From: DASWED01 sp036394995
GTDB taxonomy: Bacteria; Actinomycetota; UBA4738; JACQTL01
Direction: 5' to 3'
DNA length: 64,000 nucleotides
NCBI GenBank assembly: GCA_036394995.1
Contig: DASWED010000065.1
Span: forward strand, 15,552-79,551
Below are positions 58,889 to 64,000 of this stretch, one piece after another; positions within the stretch are counted from its first letter, which is position 1, and each line of letters begins with the position of its first letter. Below the pieces are notes generated by a model, which worked only from the letters and a program-made list of their open reading frames with translations, made no database searches and was not told the DNA's origin. The translations under genes were made by a program, and so were the position numbers.

Positions 58889-60606
58889 GAGTGCGTCCCC
58901 TCGCCGGGCCCATGGTCACCCGTGGCCGCGGCGGCCGCCGCCACCGGCGCATGCACCGTCCCGTGCCGCACGTCGAACACCGGACGTTCCGAGCGGACCG
59001 GCGGCAGCTCGTCGAAGTTCCAGGCCGGCGGCGGCGAGGTGGTGGCCCACTCCAGGCTGTTCCCCTCGCCCCAGGCGTCGCCGGCCGCCGTGGCCGGCTT
59101 CCGGAACGACAGCAGCGCGTTCGCCATGAAGATGAGGACTCCGACGCCCAGGATGTAGGCCCCCAGCGTCGACAGCCGGTTGTCGGTGAGTATGCTCGGG
59201 TCGAGCTGGGCCAGCTGCTTGTAGTGGGCGATGCGCCGAGGCATGCCGTGCAGGCCGGCCAGGTGCATGGGGAAGAACGCCAGCAGCGTCCCCACGAACG
59301 TGAACGCGAAGTGGATCTTCCCGAGGCCCTCGTTCAGGAACCGGCCGGTGATCTTGGGCCACCAGTAGTAGAAGCCGGCGAAGATCCCGAACACGCTGCC
59401 GCCGAACAGCACGAAGTGCAGGTGCGACACGATCCAGTAGGTGTCCTGCAGGTGGAAGTCGATGGGCGGCGACGCGACGAACACGCCGTCGATTCCCCCG
59501 ATCAGGAACTGCATCAGGAACCCCACGGCGAACAGCATCGCCGTGGTCAGCACGACCTTCCCCCGCCAGATGGTGGCGATCCAGTTGAAGAACTTCACCC
59601 CGGTCGGCACGGCGATGGCGCCGGTCAGGAACGCGAAGAACGGCGCGTACACGGCGCCGGTGGTGAACATGTGGTGGGCCCACACGCCGAAGCCCAGCAT
59701 CCCGATGGCGAGCGTGGCGTACACGAAGGCCCGGTAGCCGAACAGCGGCTTGCGGGAGAACACCGGGAGGACCTCCGACACGATGCCCATGGAGGGCAGG
59801 ATGAGGATGTAGACCTCGGGGTGCCCGAAGAACCAGAAGATGTGCTGCCACAGGATGGCGCTGCCGCCCGCGCTGGGGTCGAAGAAGTGCCCCCCGAAGT
59901 TCCGGTCGATGAACAGCGCCGCCAGAGCCGCCGTGAACGCCGGCATGGCCAGCAGCAGCAGCATGGAGGTCGTGAGGAACGTCCACACGAAGATCGGGAC
60001 CCGGAACATGGTCACGCCCGGCGCGCGCATCTTGAAGATCGTCACCAGGAAGTTGATGGCCCCCAGCAGCGAGGACAGGCCGAGGACCAGCAGGCCCATG
60101 ATCAGCAGGTCCGTCCCGAACCCGGGCGTCGACCCCGCCGTCGTGGTCTCGTTCAGCGGCTGGTACAGGGTCCATCCGCCCGCGGCCGCCCCGCTGGAGG
60201 ACAGGAACCCGGACCAGATCAGGATCCCCCCGAGGGGGAACAGCCAGTAGGAGAACGCGTTCACCCTGGGGAACGCCATGTCCGGCGCCCCGATCTGCAG
60301 CGGCACGATGAAGTTCGCGAAGCCGACGGTAATCGGCATCACGAACAGGAAGATCATCGTGATGGCGTGGATCGTGAACAGCTGGTTGTAGCGGTGGACG
60401 TCGAACAGGTCGCTGTCGGGCTGGTACAGCTGGGTCCGGATCATCTCGGCCAGGAGCCCGCCCAGCAGGAAGAAGACGAACGCGGTCCCGAGGTACAGGA
60501 CGCCGATGCGCTTGTGGTCGGTGGTTGTGAGCCAGCCGACCAGCCCGCTGCGCCGGGGCACCGGGGCCGGGCCCGTCGCCGTTGATTCGTGCGTCGTGAC
60601 CGCCAT
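58885..60606 (-). CDS. ctaD: Cytochrome c oxidase subunit I
   Basis: A 573-residue haem-copper oxidase core of the A-family. TTDHKRIGVLYLG opens it; the ligands appear in LFTIHAITMIFLFVMP (haem a His), WQHIFWFFGHPEVYILILPSMGI (CuB His and the cross-linked Tyr, with the proton-channel Glu upstream in the same motif), VWAHHMFTTGA (two CuB His) and DTYWIVSHLHFVLFGG (haem a3 and a His). It reduces O2 to water and pumps protons. ATG 60606 has GGGAGAG upstream. The gene begins ten bases after ctaC. Confidence 0.97.
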   Translation of the reverse strand: MAVTTHESTATGPAPVPRRSGLVGWLTTTDHKRIGVLYLGTAFVFFLLGGLLAEMIRTQLYQPDSDLFDVHRYNQLFTIHAITMIFLFVMPITVGFANFIVPLQIGAPDMAFPRVNAFSYWLFPLGGILIWSGFLSSSGAAAGGWTLYQPLNETTTAGSTPGFGTDLLIMGLLVLGLSSLLGAINFLVTIFKMRAPGVTMFRVPIFVWTFLTTSMLLLLAMPAFTAALAALFIDRNFGGHFFDPSAGGSAILWQHIFWFFGHPEVYILILPSMGIVSEVLPVFSRKPLFGYRAFVYATLAIGMLGFGVWAHHMFTTGAVYAPFFAFLTGAIAVPTGVKFFNWIATIWRGKVVLTTAMLFAVGFLMQFLIGGIDGVFVASPPIDFHLQDTYWIVSHLHFVLFGGSVFGIFAGFYYWWPKITGRFLNEGLGKIHFAFTFVGTLLAFFPMHLAGLHGMPRRIAHYKQLAQLDPSILTDNRLSTLGAYILGVGVLIFMANALLSFRKPATAAGDAWGEGNSLEWATTSPPPAWNFDELPPVRSERPVFDVRHGTVHAPVAAAAAATGDHGPGEGTHS

Positions 60607-60616
60607 CAGCTCTCCC

Positions 60617-61708
60617 TCATTTGACCACGAACGCGCCGTGCATTCCCGTGTGGACGTCGCACTGGAAGTAGTAGTTGCCCGCGTCGAGCGGGTCAACCTG
60701 ATAGGTCGTGGTGGCGCTGATGATGGTGTCGTTCGCGTCCTTCCCGCCGGCGAGGTGCTTGCCTCCCTGGGCGGGGTCCTTGTCGTAGATGTCCACGTTG
60801 TGAGGGGCAGCGTCGTGGTTCACGAACTCGATCGTGAACGGCTGCCCCGCCGGCGCCGCCAGGCATGTGGTGTCGAACGCGAGGTCCTGCGCCTCGATGT
60901 GGAGGTCGGTCCCGGTGGGGGCGCAGGTGTTGGACTTGGCCTCCTTCGCAGCCTCGTCCTTCACCCACACGTCGAAGCCCTGCGCCGTCATGGTCTGGAG
61001 GTCGAACGTCATCTCGTTGTGGAGGTCGCCGCACAGCTCGGCGCACTGGCCGTGGAACTCCTGGTTCGCGTACTTGGGCAGGATCGTGGTCTCGAAGTGG
61101 TTCGTCCGGCCCGGGATGAGGTCGCGCTTGAACAGGAAGTCCGGGATGTAGAAGGAGTGGACGACGTCCTGGGCCACCAGGTCGAAGTGGATCCGCTCGC
61201 CCACGGGGAGCACGAGCGTGGGCGGCTCGGCCTGGGTCCCGATGATCGAGACGCCGAGCGACTCGGGCTGGGCCTCCGGCCCCGTGAAGTACTCGAACTG
61301 CCACTGCCACTGGAAGCCGGTGACGCGGACGGTCAGGGGGTCGTTGTCGTGCTCGCGGTTCACGTCGGCCAGGACCACCATCGACATCACGAACAGGGCC
61401 AGGACGATGATGCTCGGGATCAGCGTCCACACGATCTCGATCTTGGTGTTGCCGTGGAACTGCTCGGGGAGCGTGTCGTCGCCCTTGTGCCGCCGGTACC
61501 GGATGGCGGCGTAGGCGATCGCGACCTCCACACCCACGAACACGACCGCGGCCATCACCAGGACGACGTTGTAGAGGGAGTGGACCTTCTGGCCGGAGTC
61601 CGTGATTGTCTCCGGGGCGCACGCCGCGAGGAGGAAGCCCAGGCCACCCGCGAGCGCGACGAGCCGCGCTCGGGTCCTGGTCCGGCCGCGTTCAGGCTTC
61701 CTGGTCAA
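60617..61708 (-). CDS. ctaC: Cytochrome c oxidase subunit II with extra C-terminal cupredoxin
   Basis: A 363-residue lipoprotein (lipobox LLAAC, near residue 20) with two membrane helices (about 32-55 and 82-103, IEIVWTLIPSIIVLALFVMSM) and the CuA domain outside: VVHSFYIPDF and FHGQCAELCGDLHNEM hold the two Cys, two His and Met. Beyond about residue 250 a second cupredoxin follows (PAGQPFTIEFVNHDAAPHNVDIY and YYFQCDVHTGMHGAFVV), with a complete His-Cys-His-Met type 1 copper set. Usual CtaC lacks it. TTG 61708 has GAGGAG four bases before it. Confidence 0.93.
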   Translation of the reverse strand: MTRKPERGRTRTRARLVALAGGLGFLLAACAPETITDSGQKVHSLYNVVLVMAAVVFVGVEVAIAYAAIRYRRHKGDDTLPEQFHGNTKIEIVWTLIPSIIVLALFVMSMVVLADVNREHDNDPLTVRVTGFQWQWQFEYFTGPEAQPESLGVSIIGTQAEPPTLVLPVGERIHFDLVAQDVVHSFYIPDFLFKRDLIPGRTNHFETTILPKYANQEFHGQCAELCGDLHNEMTFDLQTMTAQGFDVWVKDEAAKEAKSNTCAPTGTDLHIEAQDLAFDTTCLAAPAGQPFTIEFVNHDAAPHNVDIYDKDPAQGGKHLAGGKDANDTIISATTTYQVDPLDAGNYYFQCDVHTGMHGAFVVK

Positions 61709-61770
61709 GGCTCCTCGGGTCCCTCGCGACTGTATCCGTGCGGCGGGCTGGGGTGCCGGCCCCGGCGCGC

Positions 61771-61779
61771 GGCATTCTA
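61771..61779 (-). promoter_or_regulatory. -10 element of the cta operon (TAGAATGCC)
   Basis: TAGAAT on the minus strand (61779-61774) lies 66 bases before the ctaC TTG start. Its flanks (forward GGCGCGCGGCATTCTAACGA) nearly duplicate the element before the bc-type operon, which argues for coordinated expression of both complexes. Confidence 0.5.
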
Positions 61780-61786
61780 ACGACAA

Positions 61787-61807
61787 GAGGGGGCGTTGCG
61801 CCCCCTC
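61787..61807. repeat. Perfect 9-bp hairpin between ctaC and ctaG
   Basis: GAGGGGGCG (61787-61795), loop TTG, CGCCCCCTC (61799-61807). It lies between the divergent ctaC and ctaG genes, directly upstream of the ctaC -10 box, so it is not placed as a terminator. It could lie in the ctaG leader or serve as a protein-binding palindrome. Confidence 0.45.
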
Positions 61808-61854
61808 GGCCCGAGAGGCCGTTCCGGGCCCCGCGTGCGAGCATTGGTGGCGCG

Positions 61855-62739
61855 ATGGTGGCCCACGCCGGGGTTCCCGGATCGTTCACGCTGAAGACTC
61901 TGGTGACCGGGTGGGCGTTCGAACCGGTCCCCCTGGCGCTGATCGTCGTGGCCGGGTTCCTGTACTGGGCCGGCCTCCGACGGCTGTCCGGGCCGCCTGT
62001 CTGGCGGGGCGGGCGGACGTGGTCGTGGTACGGGGGGCTCGCTGCAGCGCTCGTGGCGGTGGCGTCGCCGATCGACACCTACGCGGACGTGAGCTTCTCC
62101 ACCCACATGGTCCAGCACGTGCTGCTGCTGTTCGTGGCCGCGCCGCTGTTCGCGCTGGGCGCGCCAGTGACCCTGGCGCTGCGCGCGTCACGTCCGGCGA
62201 CGAGGCGGCGGTTCCTGCTTCCCGTGCTGCACAGCCGGGTGGTTCGGGTCCTGACCCATCCGCTGGTGGCCGTGGCGCTGTTCATGGGGACGCAGTTCGT
62301 CACCCACCTCACGGGGTTCTACGAGGCGGCGCTGACCTCGAGCATCGTGCACGACCTGGAGCACGCGCTGTACCTGACGACCGCGCTGCTGTTCTGGTGG
62401 CCGGTGGTGGGGCTCGACCCAGCCCCGAACAAGATGTCCCATCCGGCCCGGATCGTGTACCTCGTGTTGATGATGCCCCTCGAGGCGTTCCTGGCCCTCG
62501 CCATCCTGTCCGGCCACGCCTACCCCCACTACCTCGCCCTGCCCCCCCCGTGGGGCGGCACGAACGCCGTGAACGACCTCTCCAGCGCCGGCGCCCTCAT
62601 GTGGATCTCAGGCGACCTCAGCGCGCTCATCGCCGGGTTGCTCGTCGCCGGCGCCTGGCTCCGCCACGACCAGATCCGCCAGCGAAGGATCGAAGAGGAC
62701 GAAGACCGCCGCTCCGCTATCCTGGACTCTGCGGACTGA
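61855..62739 (+). CDS. ctaG: Cytochrome c oxidase assembly factor CtaG (caa3 type)
   Basis: A 294-residue membrane protein with about seven helices. Markers of the caa3_CtaG family are STHMVQHVLLLFVAAPLFALGAP, TQFVTHLTGFYEAAL, VHDLEHALYLTTALLFWWPVVG and LDPAPNKMSHPARIVYLVLMMPLEAFLALAILSG; the many conserved His residues probably bind copper for CuA or CuB assembly. ATG 61855 has only a weak ribosome site. It is divergent from the cta operon it serves. Confidence 0.9.
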   Translation: MVAHAGVPGSFTLKTLVTGWAFEPVPLALIVVAGFLYWAGLRRLSGPPVWRGGRTWSWYGGLAAALVAVASPIDTYADVSFSTHMVQHVLLLFVAAPLFALGAPVTLALRASRPATRRRFLLPVLHSRVVRVLTHPLVAVALFMGTQFVTHLTGFYEAALTSSIVHDLEHALYLTTALLFWWPVVGLDPAPNKMSHPARIVYLVLMMPLEAFLALAILSGHAYPHYLALPPPWGGTNAVNDLSSAGALMWISGDLSALIAGLLVAGAWLRHDQIRQRRIEEDEDRRSAILDSAD

Positions 62740-62874
62740 GAACGTCAACAGGACTGTCATGCCATCCGCCGAGTGGTCCCCCCCAAGGAACCGCCCGCTT
62801 GGTCCACTTGGTGCAGCCTGGGACGAAAACCCTTCCCCCTGTAAACGTTCGGGCTCCCCCGGCCTCTATAGGTA

Positions 62875-63370
62875 ATGTGGACGCGCGTGGAGCGTGTGGA
62901 GGCTCGGGAGGCATACGAGCAGCTGTTCCGGCAGGCGGGACCGGCGCTTTGGGGATCGTTGTATGCCTTCACGGGAGGTCGCACGGATATCGCAGAGGAC
63001 GCGATGGCGGAGGCATTCGCCAGAGCCATGGAGCGCGCCAGCACCATTCGCGACCCGCTTGCGTGGATCTACCGAGCAGCTTTCCCGATTCGCTGTGGAA
63101 GAACTCAAACGCGAGCGGCGACAGCACGCCGAGGTTCCCGAGCTCGGGGTCGAGCATCATGTCGCGGAATTGGAGGATCTCAGGCGGGCCATGCAGTCTC
63201 TCTCCCCGCGTCAACGGCTCGCCCTGATCCTTCACTGCGTAGAGGATCTACCCGTTGACGAGGTTGCGAGGGGCACCGGGCTGTCCCCGAGCACCGTTCG
63301 CGTACACATCCACCGCGGCCGCAACCGTCTTCGTCGGATCCTGGGCCCCAAAGAGGTAGCCGATGGGTGA
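62875..63370 (+). pseudogene. ECF sigma factor gene with one-base frameshift
   Basis: Region 2 is read from ATG 62875: EAYEQLFRQAGPALWGSLYAFTGGRTDIAEDAMAEAFARAME and DPLAWIYRAAF. At CCC near 63084-63086 the frame must lose one base, giving RFAVEELKRERRQHAEVP and then region 4, LEDLRRAMQSLSPRQRLALILHCVEDLPVDEVARGTGLSPSTVRVHIHRGRNRL, to 63370. Both halves align to ECF factors (SigE/SigM-like), so a single inserted C in a short homopolymer breaks one gene. It may be genuine decay or an assembly error. The next gene overlaps by eight bases and looks like its anti-sigma partner. The region has visibly lower GC. Confidence 0.75.
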
Positions 63371-63881
63371 GCGGTGGGAAGAAGAGCTAGAGAAATGGCG
63401 GCTGAGGACGCCACCTCTTCGAGAAGGCCTCTGGAACGACGTCCTGTCGCGCCAACCCAGCCCGAGGCCGGTTCGGTCAAAATCGACCCTGGCCATCGTA
63501 TTCCCCGCGGCTCTAGTCGTTGCCCTGATTGCGACCTTGGTGGTGGTCCTGGAGCATCGACAGCCCTTCCATGTGCCCACATCGGATGGCCCCAGCGTCG
63601 TCTGCGACTCGAAGTCCAGTCGCGGCCTACTCACGTGCGACGAAGCCATTCGCCAAGCGTCAACTGAGCTCCCGGTCGGAGGTGCCCCGGCAGAGGTCAG
63701 GGCTCGTCTCGTTCACTCGGAGCCCCGCACAGACGCGACCGTGAGCTGGATTGTGACATTCACCGATCTTCCCGTCCCCGTGCGGAGACCACCATATGGG
63801 TGCCCCCAAGAGCCTGTCGCGAAAACCCGGATGACGGCGGTCGCATCCAGGCGCGCCATGGGGAGAATTACAGGGATGTAA
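63363..63881 (+). CDS. Putative anti-sigma/membrane-anchored partner of the ECF factor
   Basis: A 172-residue protein with a charged N-terminus (GERWEEELEKWRLRTPPLREGLWNDV), one helix at about 43-63 (LAIVFPAALVVALIATLVVVL) and an outside domain of about 105 residues with three Cys. This is the usual topology of proteins encoded just after ECF sigma genes. ATG 63363 overlaps the sigma gene by eight bases. The last 30 residues (EPVAKTRMTAVASRRAMGRITGM) look less protein-like, so the 3' end may be altered by the adjoining mobile element. Confidence 0.6.
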   Translation: MGERWEEELEKWRLRTPPLREGLWNDVLSRQPSPRPVRSKSTLAIVFPAALVVALIATLVVVLEHRQPFHVPTSDGPSVVCDSKSSRGLLTCDEAIRQASTELPVGGAPAEVRARLVHSEPRTDATVSWIVTFTDLPVPVRRPPYGCPQEPVAKTRMTAVASRRAMGRITGM

Positions 63882-63906
63882 GCCTTCCCCCGAAGGAGGT
63901 CCTGGG

Positions 63907-64000
63907 TGGCCTACAACCTCATCCCGTGCGATCGCGAACAGCAGTTCCTGCTCCCGCCCAGTCTCGAGGACTGGCTCCCCGCCGACCATCTGGCCCGGTT
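63907..64000 (+). mobile_element. Start of a transposase gene (IS1182/IS5-like), cut by the window edge
   Basis: GTG 63907, ten bases after AAGGAGGT, opens VAYNLIPCDREQQFLLPPSL and then EDWLPADHLAR to the window end. The pattern (NxxPCDREQxxLxPPSLxxWLPxDHLAxF) is the N-terminus of IS1182-type transposases. No terminal inverted repeat could be identified because only one end is visible. Its closeness to the broken sigma gene suggests insertion next to it. Confidence 0.75.

Noticed and set aside
1..64000. CRISPR arrays, rRNA genes or a replication origin
   Set aside because: No regularly spaced direct repeats, rRNA landmark sequences or DnaA-box clusters were seen by reading.

Overview
The window is high-GC DNA (by eye near 70%) from an actinobacterium, most likely a deep-branching or uncultured Actinomycetota lineage. 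The pointers are the C-terminal end of a mycothiol glycosyltransferase (MshA), the actinobacterial 33-residue ribosomal protein bS22 followed by a galE2-like epimerase and a PlsC-like acyltransferase, a rex-hemA-hemL run, a SigK/RskA pair, an actinobacterial four-gene aa3 oxidase set with CtaF, and many leaderless-type promoters. A two-piece (b6 plus subunit IV) quinol:cytochrome c reductase is unlike the one-piece QcrB of Streptomyces and Mycobacterium, so I do not assign a genus. No rRNA, tRNA or CRISPR array was found.

Layout. 1-4.2 kb: partial mshA, a structured intergenic region, and an ABC exporter pair (minus). 4.3-13 kb: proline dehydrogenase, proC, homogentisate dioxygenase, then on the minus strand a nucleotide cyclase, a YibE/F membrane protein, an FAH-family hydrolase and a Tat-exported phosphodiesterase. 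13.2-22.1 kb: a plus-strand amino-acid catabolic run (P5C dehydrogenase, class III aminotransferase, VOC protein, CoA-transferase A broken by an amber codon), a VapBC module, a second aminotransferase, an AcuC-like deacetylase and pyruvate kinase. 22-36.6 kb: mixed lipid and housekeeping genes (SDRs, a decayed epimerase, an archaeal-like Clp1 polynucleotide kinase, bS22, SAM hydroxide adenosyltransferase, galE2, plsC, acyl-CoA ligase) and a rhodanese-CBS gene with an in-frame UGA. 36.7-47 kb: a DUF4331/TPR/NicO operon facing SigK/RskA, a glutaredoxin, and three tandem paralogous lipoproteins, the middle one broken. 47-62.7 kb: a respiratory island holding rex-hemA-hemL, an eight-gene cytochrome bc-type operon, ccdA, a ChrB/MFS pair, ctaCDEF and ctaG. 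62.8-64 kb: a frameshifted ECF sigma gene, its putative anti-sigma partner and the start of a transposase.

How the parts fit. The cell looks like an aerobic heterotroph that burns proline, other amino acids, homogentisate and fatty acids and respires through a menaquinol:cytochrome c reductase and an aa3 oxidase. A perfect Rex operator (55249-55268) lies between the bc operon and ccdA, and rex itself lies 8 kb away with a degenerate site in its own promoter, so NADH/NAD+ balance probably controls haem synthesis and electron transport together. The bc and cox operons also share a near-identical promoter element.

Several genes carry single disruptive changes: UAG in the CoA-transferase, UGA in the rhodanese, and frameshifts in a lipoprotein, a sigma factor and an epimerase. 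Some may be assembly errors. The rhodanese UGA stands where I expect a Cys codon and is followed by a stem-loop, so selenocysteine should be tested. Starts were chosen by ribosome-binding sites, overlaps and family alignment from memory; none was verified by a search.
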